Shown here: positions 16,176-23,748 of the stretch, piece after piece
Position numbering within the stretch: position 1 is the stretch's first letter
Layout: each line of letters opens with the position of its first letter
Assembly: GCA_012514255.1 (NCBI GenBank)
Contig: JAAZAP010000325.1
Location: 1 to 39,232 of the forward strand
Source of the DNA: Bacteroidales bacterium
Lineage (GTDB): Bacteria > Bacteroidota > Bacteroidia > Bacteroidales > VadinHA17
Reading direction: 5' to 3'
Length of the DNA stretch: 39,232 nucleotides
Notes under the pieces: model-generated
What the model saw: the letters and a program-made list of their open reading frames with translations, nothing else
The model's database searches: none
What the model was told of the DNA's origin: nothing
Made by a program: the position numbers and the translations under genes

Positions 16176-18512
16176 TCACAGCTCCTCCTTGAACAGATTC
16201 AGCACATCAACGCTTGACTTATCTCGTAGCGTTATTGTCTGAAGATCATTAGTAAATGTCGCATTGATGAACTCTGGATAAGCTGATGAAAGGCCTAGAA
16301 GAATCGACTTTAATTCCTCATCATCGTATAGTCCAAAAATGCGAATTGGGCTAACGCCATCTCGTTCTATAGTTTCGTCCCTCAGATAAGAAACGCTGAA
16401 CTCTTTGTCCAAATTGCATTTTTCTGCGAATTTATAAAGAGCATAAAGAACGACACGATTATCACTAATGGAACACTTTGAGCGAACCATATCATCGTCA
16501 TCTGTGACATAACCAAAATTAAGGGTTGTACCAAAGGGTGTTTCAACGATTCTCTTAAACGCCTTAGTAATAGATTTTGCATCCTTGGGCTTTACGTCTA
16601 AAGCAACGAGCATATCTTCAATCTGACTTCGCTCATAGAAATACCCGATATCCATGTTTGTGATGTACCAAGCAATCTGAGGATTATCCATTGCCAGATT
16701 GACGAGTATCAACCCTAATGCTGTATCCGTTTCCCACCCAATGTCATCAATTAGCTGCGCAAATTCAGTGAAATGGTTTTTTTCATTCAGCCCGGCATCC
16801 CTCAAAAACCTTCTAAACATGTCATACATCATGGGCCCTAGAGTATGCTCTGTAAAGAAATCCTCTTTAAGCTCAAAAAACGAGACTAGCCAATCACGCT
16901 TAGGTGCATGATCTGCAAATGAGTTCAAACTCTTCATTCCATTTCCTCCTCCTTGTGGATGCCTTAATGAATGAAATAACAAACATCCGCTATCTATTGC
17001 ATGGCATTGATAGCAATGAACGCAGTTTGTTATGCTGACTTTACCATCCATAAACTTAATGCAGCCGTTCCGGCAATTAGTTTCACAAACTCGACATGCT
17101 GAACAGTAAACAGCCTTTCTAAAAACCTGTTTAAATAGCCTGATGAATTTCGGATTCTCGATTGCAATCCGATCAGGTATAGAAATTATATAGCCATTAT
17201 TCGTTGCCTTATAATCAAAAGAGATTTCCTGACCTTCGAATCTTACAGAATACCCCGTATCTGTCTCCGTAAGCATCCCGAGAGTCTTCATCCACTCTTT
17301 CCAGTCTGCGTTTGGTTCAATAGCAGTAATAGTTATATATCCTTTTGTTGTATTCTCGATGCATCTAAACTTATTGTTTTTCAGATCTCTTCCGTTTTTT
17401 CTTGCACCCCATCCACCATTCATGACATACGAATCAGTCTTGTGAGGATCAGAAGAAGAATAAGACTCCTTTACATAGTCGATATATGTATCAACCTCTT
17501 CTGTATAGGCATTTCTCCGGAAAAAGTCACTGGCGCCGCCGCCCATTGGACAAAACAGGCAGCCTGCTCGTGAGTTTCCCTTCTTATATGTCTCGTTGAT
17601 ATAAAGATGATTGTAGAAGATATAAAGCCATATCTCTGCGGAAGTCCATTCTAAAATGGGATTGAAGCTATATTGGCCACGTTGCTTTTTCCCGAAATTC
17701 TCGTAATCGTATCTGCTTCTAGCAATACTCTCGTGTGCACGAACTCCGACGAAATCCATGCCGATATAATCATCTTTCCCTGTAATCTCACGCATTCTCA
17801 GCGTTTGAGGGGTGCTTTTATGGACGCTACAACACCAACGCAGAACTCTTGCAGGTGGCCCAAACAGCTTCCAAGAATCCTTTGGATCAAAATGTGATCG
17901 AGAAACATAGAATGGGGTTTCGTCCTCCTCACATTCCTTTTTCGCGTGTTTAACAGCTTCATAAGTATCCGGAAATTCCATTCCGGTATCTCCGAAAATC
18001 ACCACAAAGCTGTCTCTCGGAAGGGCTTTCTTCACAAGATCTAACAGAACAGCGCTATCTTTTCCTCCTGAAAATGCCACGTGAAAGATATCCAGCTTAT
18101 CTCGAAACTTTTCGTATTCCTTGACTATTTTCTTTACTGTCGAATCCTCAATGACAGAGAGGAGATCTTCGTTAAGAGCACACATCCTTTCAATATCGAT
18201 GGGCTCCAAAACGTATCCTGATGTTGAGCCAAAAACTATATCTCCGTTTTCATCTCGAACTGGCTGCAGTTCTGGCCTGGTGTAGAGATCGCCACCTTTT
18301 GTTTTGGCAATTTGAGATCCTTTATACCAATACACATTGGACTCTGCCCACATATAAGGCGTGTCGTTCTGAGCTTCATAGCTCCAATATTTGTCAAAAC
18401 CTAGAATATCCATTTCTTTTGCATAGACAGGTCTTGGCTCTTTGGAAAAGTTAGTCGGGGTAGAATTCAGCAGAATTCCTCCTGTTTCAGAATCAAAAGT
18501 GTAAGAATACAT
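16176..18512 (-). CDS. brxP: BrxP: PAPS-reductase-family protein with ferredoxin-like and C-terminal DUF4007-like parts
   Basis: This 778-residue protein combines at least three parts. Residues about 140-330 are a PAPS-reductase/ATP-pyrophosphatase domain with the PP-loop SGGKDSA (148-154) and a DndC-like cysteine set (C227, C228, C318, C321) that could hold a 4Fe-4S cluster. Residues 470-510 carry nine cysteines in ferredoxin-like spacing (C470, C473, C476, C480, C484, C497, C500, C503, C510). The C-terminal ~250 residues (from about 530) resemble the DUF4007 proteins seen next to phosphorothioation genes; this last call is tentative. In type 4 BREX, BrxP replaces the methyltransferase, and homology to DndC suggests a sulfur-based DNA modification. 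AAGGAGGGG precedes the ATG. Confidence 0.87.
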   Translation of the reverse strand: MYSYTFDSETGGILLNSTPTNFSKEPRPVYAKEMDILGFDKYWSYEAQNDTPYMWAESNVYWYKGSQIAKTKGGDLYTRPELQPVRDENGDIVFGSTSGYVLEPIDIERMCALNEDLLSVIEDSTVKKIVKEYEKFRDKLDIFHVAFSGGKDSAVLLDLVKKALPRDSFVVIFGDTGMEFPDTYEAVKHAKKECEEDETPFYVSRSHFDPKDSWKLFGPPARVLRWCCSVHKSTPQTLRMREITGKDDYIGMDFVGVRAHESIARSRYDYENFGKKQRGQYSFNPILEWTSAEIWLYIFYNHLYINETYKKGNSRAGCLFCPMGGGASDFFRRNAYTEEVDTYIDYVKESYSSSDPHKTDSYVMNGGWGARKNGRDLKNNKFRCIENTTKGYITITAIEPNADWKEWMKTLGMLTETDTGYSVRFEGQEISFDYKATNNGYIISIPDRIAIENPKFIRLFKQVFRKAVYCSACRVCETNCRNGCIKFMDGKVSITNCVHCYQCHAIDSGCLLFHSLRHPQGGGNGMKSLNSFADHAPKRDWLVSFFELKEDFFTEHTLGPMMYDMFRRFLRDAGLNEKNHFTEFAQLIDDIGWETDTALGLILVNLAMDNPQIAWYITNMDIGYFYERSQIEDMLVALDVKPKDAKSITKAFKRIVETPFGTTLNFGYVTDDDDMVRSKCSISDNRVVLYALYKFAEKCNLDKEFSVSYLRDETIERDGVSPIRIFGLYDDEELKSILLGLSSAYPEFINATFTNDLQTITLRDKSSVDVLNLFKEEL

Positions 18513-18516
18513 ACCA

Positions 18517-20607
18517 TTACCCCTCCTTCCTTATTTCTTTCGCACGCTGGACTATATCACCAAGCTTGGCGTACTTGCTCTTTGCCATATATCCTGTGTT
18601 GAACAAGTATGTTCCAACACTCTCTGTCTTTAGTTCTACATCAGATCTAGCAAGCTCTATCGCAAGCATCTCGGGATAGCTTTTGTTGAAGTCTTTCTCT
18701 GCAATGATTCCGGCATTCTTGTCATTAAAATGAATTACATGAAGACTGTACTTCCGGCTGTATTTATAGCAAAAACTCTCCAGCAAATAATGATTCCAGT
18801 CCTGTCCACAAAGAGGGAACATTGCGAAGGTAGTAATGTCCCGGATTGCCACAAAATGATCCGATATGAAAGTGGAAAGGACCCGATCAATGTCACTAAC
18901 ATCGAAACTAACAGCGTTATTTGCTACGAATCGATTCTTGTCGACTCGAACCATTTCGTCATACAAAGCCTGGAACGCATACTGACGATTTGTTCCGCCG
19001 GTCAGTTCAACCACTTTTTCCGCAACCTCGTCAAAAGTACATTCCGTCTTTCCTTTGATGTGCTGTTTCAGTAACAAAACCGCATCGAGTTCCGGCTTAT
19101 CTTTCGTGAGAATTTTTCCATTCAGATGATACTTGCCAGCAAGTGCCACTTTGTAAATAGCGTTATAGATGGCCAATAAAGACAAGTCATAATTATTCTC
19201 TTCTATGTCTCCAAGCGGTACATCCGCCAATGAACAAAAGCCATTTTCCTCACATATCGCATCAACGTAATCAACAATGTCTTCTATTTCATCTTGTGAG
19301 ATAACAAAGCGATCAATGAGTAGATATTCCCCCTCTGAGGAGAGCACAAAAAGATCATTCCCTGAAATAACTCGCCAGATGTTTCCGAGAGGTATATAGG
19401 GCAGTCTCTCGCTGAGAGAATCTACATTTTCAGTTTGGGAACTACCCCAAACACGCTTGATTTCTTCCGTAACAGCTTGCTTTTCTGTCTTTTTGGGTCC
19501 TTTGATCAAAAATTTCTTTGCGAAAGAACAACCTCTTAAATACTTCCGTAAGTATTCCTTCAATATTCCTTCGGAAGTAATAGTGTGTTCTTCCATCCAT
19601 TCTGATTTGTTCTGTAGCAAGCATTCGTAATAGATAGTTTCTGCGCCCGTAGAAAAAGCTTCATCAACCAGGTTCCGCAATTCCTCGGGAAGGCTCTCAC
19701 TTTTACAGAAAACCTTGTCATCAATTACAGTTCCGGATGATATGATCGTATCCCTAAGCTGTTCGTCAGTCTCAGGGAGATCTATGCCCATGGCTTCTGC
19801 AAATTGCCGGAAACGCATAATCTCACGAATTGAGTCGTATCGAAAACCGTACTGATAATGTTCGATAAGTATCCTCTGTATTCCGTCCTTTTCGCTGCTC
19901 TCGGAAATGTCTGGTCTGACCTCAATGACAGAATCTGACTGTGTAAAAGCAGTCTCTTCCTTCACTGGGGCAGTTGCTTCTTTTCTTGAATGCTGCTGAG
20001 AACAAAAACTGATATATGCGTCGAAAGCGCCATATATGTTATGGAGAATCTTCCGGTATTTAATCTGAAAGAGTTTATTCTTGCTGATTGCCTTTTTAAT
20101 ACTCAGCAATGTTGAGATGTCTGAGACAGTATATATAGAACCCGTAATCAATCCTTTGGAACGGGCGTACTGTTCCACATGAAGGATATTATCATCAAGC
20201 CATTTATATTGTTTTTCCGACAAAACAGAAGAGGCCCAACTAAGGAATGATTCCTTGTTGTCATGCTGTTCAATCATTTCTCGTGCCTCCTCCAATAAAG
20301 AATCGAACTGACTTCGATCCTGGTTATATACTGAAACAACCTCAGCAAACAGCTTCGTAGCAGGGACATAGATCTTCTCACCTCTAAAAGCAGATTCCAT
20401 GCTTTGAAGCTGATAAGAGATACCATTCTCATTTCTGTAAACATCATCAATCACAAGGCCCTGGTTTAGCGCCATTTGGCGAAGCGCAGCAGAAACATCC
20501 TTGATAATATGCGCTCTTGGCCGTTCTTTTCTCTGTGCTTCTAAATAAGCATCCAGAAGAACAACTGCCTCATATATATTCCATTGTGGCTGTCTATTAA
20601 GTGCCAT
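18517..20607 (-). CDS. unknown 696-residue protein heading the BREX operon
   Basis: This large protein is not firmly recognised. The N-terminal ~100 residues (starting MALNRQPQWNIYEAVVLLDAYL, with IYRNENGIS-like VYRNENGIS and FRGEKIYV) form a module I have seen at the start of assorted Firmicutes proteins of defence or regulatory loci. A helical part follows to about 210, then a Ser/Glu-rich linker, then several probable winged-helix segments (for example 340-390 and 480-600, with CTFDEVAEKVVELTGGTNRQYAFQALYDEM). No nuclease, methylase or ATPase motif is visible. Its start is two bases after the XRE gene stop. Position and DNA-binding-like segments make a target-recognition or regulatory role plausible, but unproven. 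Confidence 0.78.
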   Translation of the reverse strand: MALNRQPQWNIYEAVVLLDAYLEAQRKERPRAHIIKDVSAALRQMALNQGLVIDDVYRNENGISYQLQSMESAFRGEKIYVPATKLFAEVVSVYNQDRSQFDSLLEEAREMIEQHDNKESFLSWASSVLSEKQYKWLDDNILHVEQYARSKGLITGSIYTVSDISTLLSIKKAISKNKLFQIKYRKILHNIYGAFDAYISFCSQQHSRKEATAPVKEETAFTQSDSVIEVRPDISESSEKDGIQRILIEHYQYGFRYDSIREIMRFRQFAEAMGIDLPETDEQLRDTIISSGTVIDDKVFCKSESLPEELRNLVDEAFSTGAETIYYECLLQNKSEWMEEHTITSEGILKEYLRKYLRGCSFAKKFLIKGPKKTEKQAVTEEIKRVWGSSQTENVDSLSERLPYIPLGNIWRVISGNDLFVLSSEGEYLLIDRFVISQDEIEDIVDYVDAICEENGFCSLADVPLGDIEENNYDLSLLAIYNAIYKVALAGKYHLNGKILTKDKPELDAVLLLKQHIKGKTECTFDEVAEKVVELTGGTNRQYAFQALYDEMVRVDKNRFVANNAVSFDVSDIDRVLSTFISDHFVAIRDITTFAMFPLCGQDWNHYLLESFCYKYSRKYSLHVIHFNDKNAGIIAEKDFNKSYPEMLAIELARSDVELKTESVGTYLFNTGYMAKSKYAKLGDIVQRAKEIRKEG

Positions 20608-20609
20608 AA

Positions 20610-20813
20610 TTATTCTTCAATCACTTCCATCAAGTCACCAATATCGCAATGAAACACCTTGCACAGTCGGAGCATTACCTCCATCTGTACCGGCTCATCG
20701 TGATTCAACTTAGACATCCAATAATTGCTGATCTCTGCTGCTCTGGCTAGGTCGCCTTTTTTCATCTTGTTCTGCCGCACAAGGTTCCAGAGCTTGTTAT
20801 AACTGACTGCCAT
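20610..20813 (-). CDS. XRE (Cro/CI-type) repressor
   Basis: This 67-residue protein is essentially a single helix-turn-helix domain: KKGDLARAAEISNYWMSKLNHDEPVQMEVMLRLCKVFHCDIGDLME. It is of the compact Cro/CI type found at the head of defence and toxin-antitoxin operons. It is the first gene after the cargo promoter, with a 21-bp inverted repeat in the leader, so autorepression of the whole BREX operon is likely. GGGGG lies about 5 bases before the ATG as a Shine-Dalgarno sequence. Confidence 0.88.
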   Translation of the reverse strand: MAVSYNKLWNLVRQNKMKKGDLARAAEISNYWMSKLNHDEPVQMEVMLRLCKVFHCDIGDLMEVIEE

Positions 20814-20877
20814 GACAACCCCCTGTTCTTATGAAACATAGTCGGTGTTGCTTTAGTAACCTGATTATATCGTCATA

Positions 20878-20898
20878 ATCCTGAAGGTTCTTCAGGAT
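20878..20898. promoter_or_regulatory. inverted repeat, likely operator of the XRE repressor
   Basis: Perfect 9-base arms ATCCTGAAG / CTTCAGGAT with a 3-base centre lie between the promoter and the XRE start codon. Size and symmetry fit a Cro/CI dimer site. Confidence 0.6.
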
Positions 20899-20915
20899 AT
20901 AATCCAACAGGATGA

Positions 20916-20944
20916 ATTATACACAAAATCATGTACTTTTTCAA
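20916..20944 (-). promoter_or_regulatory. promoter of the BREX cargo operon
   Basis: On the minus strand, -35 TTGAAA (20939-20944) and -10 TATAAT (20916-20921) are exactly 17 bases apart. The leader to the XRE gene is about 95 bases and holds the 21-bp inverted repeat. A second TATAAT (20864-20869) has no good -35. Confidence 0.72.
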
Positions 20945-20969
20945 GATTGAATATAGTCTGGAGAGGCAT

Positions 20970-20990
20970 GTTGACGGTTTCAAGCATCAA
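20970..20990. repeat. right copy of cargo-flanking direct repeat
   Basis: Eighteen of 21 bases match 2723-2743 in the same orientation, beginning with the shared GTTGACGGTT. It lies just outside the cargo promoter. Its inverted-repeat character is partly lost (TTGACG versus CATCAA). Confidence 0.55.
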
Positions 20991-21029
20991 GAGAACCTAT
21001 ATTGACTTCTTCAGTACTTGGCAAGCAGG

Positions 21030-21142
21030 GTCTGTTCGTAATAGTTTTCTAAACAGACAATTGCATGTTGGGCTTCCCAAACCCTTTTTCACACTTCGTG
21101 TGAGCTGCGCGTTTCTGTGAAACGCTTATTTGCCTTAAGGCA
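21030..21142. other. noncoding cluster of small hairpins beside the relaxase gene
   Basis: No credible ORF is seen in 20991-21165. Four inverted repeats follow one another: GTCTGTT / AACAGAC (21030-21058), TCACAC-TTC-GTGTGA (21089-21103), GCGTTTC-TGT-GAAACGC (21109-21125) and TGCC-TTAA-GGCA (21131-21142). The pattern could be a transfer or single-strand origin, a regulatory leader or leftover ends of insertions. The function is not established. Confidence 0.4.
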
Positions 21143-21165
21143 CATTTCCTGAAAATGAAAAAAGC

Positions 21166-21205
21166 CCGGAGTCAGACACCGGAAAAAAACGGTGTCTGAC
21201 TCCGG
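21166..21205 (-). terminator. strong intrinsic terminator after the relaxase gene
   Basis: A perfect 16-bp stem (outer arm CCGGAGTCAGACACCG) with an 8-base loop lies five bases after the relaxase stop. On the minus strand it is followed by GCTTTTTTC. It ends the topB-to-relaxase transcript. Confidence 0.88.
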
Positions 21206-21209
21206 ATTC

Positions 21210-22610
21210 TTAATGCTGTTTTTCCTGCCGCTGACGTTCCTGAAATGCTTTCTGATCCGCCTCGTAGAAGGACTCTATATTCATTTTTGCGATCAGGAGT
21301 TCCTGGGCATCTTCTTTTATTCTCCGATACTCCGGATACGCTGCTTTCTTTTTTGCCATCAGCTCCGCATACTCTGCATTCAGATCTTTCACCTTCGGGA
21401 TCTTCTTGACTCCCAAATCATCAAAAGCCTGCTTGGCAGCTTTGTGAAGAGTGATCTCTTCCCGATGTGCCTCAAAAAACTTTTTGCTGTATCCGGCCTT
21501 GCGGTATTCCTCATAGGTGTTGCGGGTCTTGGAATAGTTGATGATGTGCTTTTTCAGCGTTGCGATTTCCGCCATCCTTGCTTCGGATTCTTTGATGGAG
21601 GCCAGGAGCTCGTCCCGTTTTTTTATTTGCTCGTCAGCACGAGCTGACAGTTCTGAAATAGTCCTGTATCCACGTTCACGCATAAGATAGACGGACTGGG
21701 CCAACTGCTTAACGTTATGAATCTTTGCCCACTGCTGATAGCCAGGACCTTTTTCCTTACACTTCCTCTCAATATCGATGATAAGGCTGACCGAACGCTG
21801 CCGATGCTGCACAGCAGTTTTTCCGGCATACTTATGATGCTCTGCGGCTCCAGACAGGACCTGCCGGATATCTGATTCCCTGAAACCATCAGGAAGGGAG
21901 GAAAGGCGAACATAGCGTTTCTGGTTTTTGCCTTTGACGGCCACATTCTTTCCGGGCTTAATTACATATCCGATCTTCTTCAGTCCTTCAAGAAAAGCGT
22001 CAAAGTCTTTAGGGTTTTGCGACAGGACCGCATCGATATCCTGGCAGATCAATCCGCGGATGCCTTCTTTTACCGGATACTTCGTCTGCTTTTCACGCTC
22101 ATCATAGGGCTTCCGTTCAATCACAGAAAGCCCATGCTCAAGACAGATCAGATCGCTCAGTTTCTGCAGCGCAAGCCCGGACCGCCAGAAATCTTTGAAC
22201 TTCTTGGTGCCATCGATACTGGTGGAATTGAAGACCACATGATTATGAATATGTGCCCGATCCGTATGCGTCGCCACAATGAAAGAATACTTGCCTTTGG
22301 TAAAACGGAGGGCGAGCTCATAGCCAATCCGGTTGGCTTCCTCCGCAGTCACTTCTCCCGGTTTGAAGGATTGCCTGATCTGATAGGCGATCACATCGCT
22401 GTGCTGGCTCTTCCCGGTGATCTGATAATACTGGCGCTTCTGCAGCATGAATTCCTCATCAACAGTAAACGGATCGCACTGGTAGGTAGTGACCAGGTCT
22501 CCTTTTTCGGTTTTTTCCGGATTCTTGGCATAATCCGTTCTCTCGCCCAGGCTTTTCGCTACGGATCGGCCTTGTCGCGGATGCATCGCAATGAGTCTTG
22601 TCGCTGCCAT
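21210..22610 (-). CDS. MOBP-type relaxase (MobA/VirD2-like)
   Basis: This 466-residue enzyme nicks the element at oriT and stays bound to the transferred strand through a tyrosine. The N-terminal relaxase domain shows the motif I tyrosine in RTDYAKNPEKT (Y27) and the three-histidine metal motif THTDRAHIHNH (H115, H120, H122/H124). The C-terminal ~230 residues are charged and helical with several Lys/Glu-rich coils. The ATG at 22608-22610 follows AAAGGAG; a GTG/ATG further upstream lacks a Shine-Dalgarno sequence. It is downstream of mobC with a hairpin in the 67-base gap. It belongs to the relaxase type common in Tn1549/CTn-like elements. Confidence 0.92.
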   Translation of the reverse strand: MAATRLIAMHPRQGRSVAKSLGERTDYAKNPEKTEKGDLVTTYQCDPFTVDEEFMLQKRQYYQITGKSQHSDVIAYQIRQSFKPGEVTAEEANRIGYELALRFTKGKYSFIVATHTDRAHIHNHVVFNSTSIDGTKKFKDFWRSGLALQKLSDLICLEHGLSVIERKPYDEREKQTKYPVKEGIRGLICQDIDAVLSQNPKDFDAFLEGLKKIGYVIKPGKNVAVKGKNQKRYVRLSSLPDGFRESDIRQVLSGAAEHHKYAGKTAVQHRQRSVSLIIDIERKCKEKGPGYQQWAKIHNVKQLAQSVYLMRERGYRTISELSARADEQIKKRDELLASIKESEARMAEIATLKKHIINYSKTRNTYEEYRKAGYSKKFFEAHREEITLHKAAKQAFDDLGVKKIPKVKDLNAEYAELMAKKKAAYPEYRRIKEDAQELLIAKMNIESFYEADQKAFQERQRQEKQH

Positions 22611-22633
22611 TTGCTCTCCTTTCCACAAAATTG

Positions 22634-22669
22634 CCGGGGCCACACCGGATCATTCCGATGCAGCCCCGG
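22634..22669 (-). terminator. hairpin between mobC and relaxase (attenuator-like)
   Basis: CCGGGGC / GCCCCGG arms with an inner ATCGG / CCGGT-type stem are followed on the minus strand by CAATTTTG. It could partly terminate or process the message before the relaxase gene. The poor T-run argues against full termination. Confidence 0.4.
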
Positions 22670-22677
22670 TTCGTGTT

Positions 22678-23010
22678 TTACTGAATCATTGAAAGCTTGG
22701 CCAGGATCTCCTTAGTCAGCTCCCAGATGTCATCCTGCTTCACCTGCATTTCTGCGATTTCCGCACCGTAAACAGAGCCGGTAGCATTGATCTTTTTCGC
22801 AATCTGGTTCAAGTTGTTGCTGCTGATTCTGAGCAGTCGGATCATCTCGGAGATCTCGTCCATATCGAGTTTGACGATATAGCCGTCCAGAGCCATTTTC
22901 CGTATGAATGAGCTTCTGTTCCGGACGCCGGATTCGGCCATCCTCTGATGGAGCCTGTCCAATTCTTCAGATGTGAACACTGCATGCAAATCATGGATTC
23001 TCCTGATCAT
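22678..23010 (-). CDS. mobC: MobC-like relaxosome accessory protein
   Basis: This 110-residue protein has an N-terminal ribbon-helix-helix-like part (LHAVFTSEELDRLHQRMAESGVRNRSSFIRKMALDG) and the MobC signature LLRISSNNLNQIAKKINATGSVY. MobC proteins help the relaxase open oriT. The gene starts with ATG overlapping the stop of the upstream gene (ATGA), with GGGAG before it, and precedes the relaxase, as usual for this pair. Confidence 0.88.
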   Translation of the reverse strand: MIRRIHDLHAVFTSEELDRLHQRMAESGVRNRSSFIRKMALDGYIVKLDMDEISEMIRLLRISSNNLNQIAKKINATGSVYGAEIAEMQVKQDDIWELTKEILAKLSMIQ

Positions 23011-23540
23011 ACACGCTCCCTTTCTTCCGGATCACGAAAGAGGTGAGGTCTGCGTTTTGCCTTTTCTGACAGTTCGGCTTTTTCTCTCTGGGCTTTCAGC
23101 TCTTCCAGGACCGAGTCTCTTGCCGCAGCCTGTCCAGACTGTCTGGCCTGCTGGCGGAGTACTTCTGCCGGATCGGGCTCAGGTAGGTTGTTGATGATTC
23201 CGTCAAAGTTGTTGTCGTTCTGTTCCACGGCATCCTCCACGGCCCTCAGCGCAGCCCTCTGAGGATCTCTTTCCGGAAAACGTTCCGGATGCAGGATGAT
23301 CTCCACGCGGTCAGAGACCTGCGGATCATCAAACACGACGCCGTTCAGCCACTCTTCACATTCATGCCAGCCGCCCATTGTTATGATGTTTCCGGCAGCG
23401 CCGTAGAAGCGCAGATTGTCTCCGGTACTTTCCAATGTGTCCAGCGTATAACCGGCAGCCTCCATCGCGGCAACTAGCTGATCCTTCTCAGCTGGGTGAT
23501 CGTGCATCGGCTCAGTGTGAGCCTCATCCCATTTACTCAT
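23007..23540 (-). CDS. DUF4316-like ICE protein
   Basis: This 177-residue protein's C-terminal part (NNFDGIINNLPEPDP ... VLEELKAQREKAE) looks like the DUF4316 region of Tn1549/CTn-type elements, with a coiled, charged tail. The N-terminal part (about 20-95, YTLDTLESTGDNLRFYG, GGWHECEEWLNGVVF) is a separate small domain. The ATG at 23538-23540 is 6 bases after AAGGAGG and overlaps the upstream stop; an ATG two codons earlier is too close to the Shine-Dalgarno sequence. The function is unknown. It lies among conjugation accessory genes. Confidence 0.75.
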   Translation of the reverse strand: MSKWDEAHTEPMHDHPAEKDQLVAAMEAAGYTLDTLESTGDNLRFYGAAGNIITMGGWHECEEWLNGVVFDDPQVSDRVEIILHPERFPERDPQRAALRAVEDAVEQNDNNFDGIINNLPEPDPAEVLRQQARQSGQAAARDSVLEELKAQREKAELSEKAKRRPHLFRDPEERERV

Positions 23541-23748
23541 TTTCATCCTCCTTGTACACGGAGAAGTCCACCTTCATGAACTCCTCGTCATTCATGGTTT
23601 TCAGTTTGTCCTTCAGACGGCTGACCTGCTCTCTGAGCTCTCTGTCCTGGATCATGCCGAGCACGTTCATCATATCCATGACAGCAGCGCTGCGGCTGGA
23701 ATGATCAAAGGCTGCCGCCAGAGTGGTTTCCTCAACAGTGAAGATCAT
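23533..23748 (-). CDS. TTRAP-type transposon-transfer assisting protein
   Basis: This 71-residue protein begins MIFTVEETTLAAAFD, typical of the TTRAP family encoded by Firmicutes conjugative transposons, and ends with an acidic tail. The family name implies a role in transfer, but the mechanism is not known. The start overlaps the ArdC-like stop by ATGA and follows AAGGAGG. Confidence 0.8.
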   Translation of the reverse strand: MIFTVEETTLAAAFDHSSRSAAVMDMMNVLGMIQDRELREQVSRLKDKLKTMNDEEFMKVDFSVYKEDENE

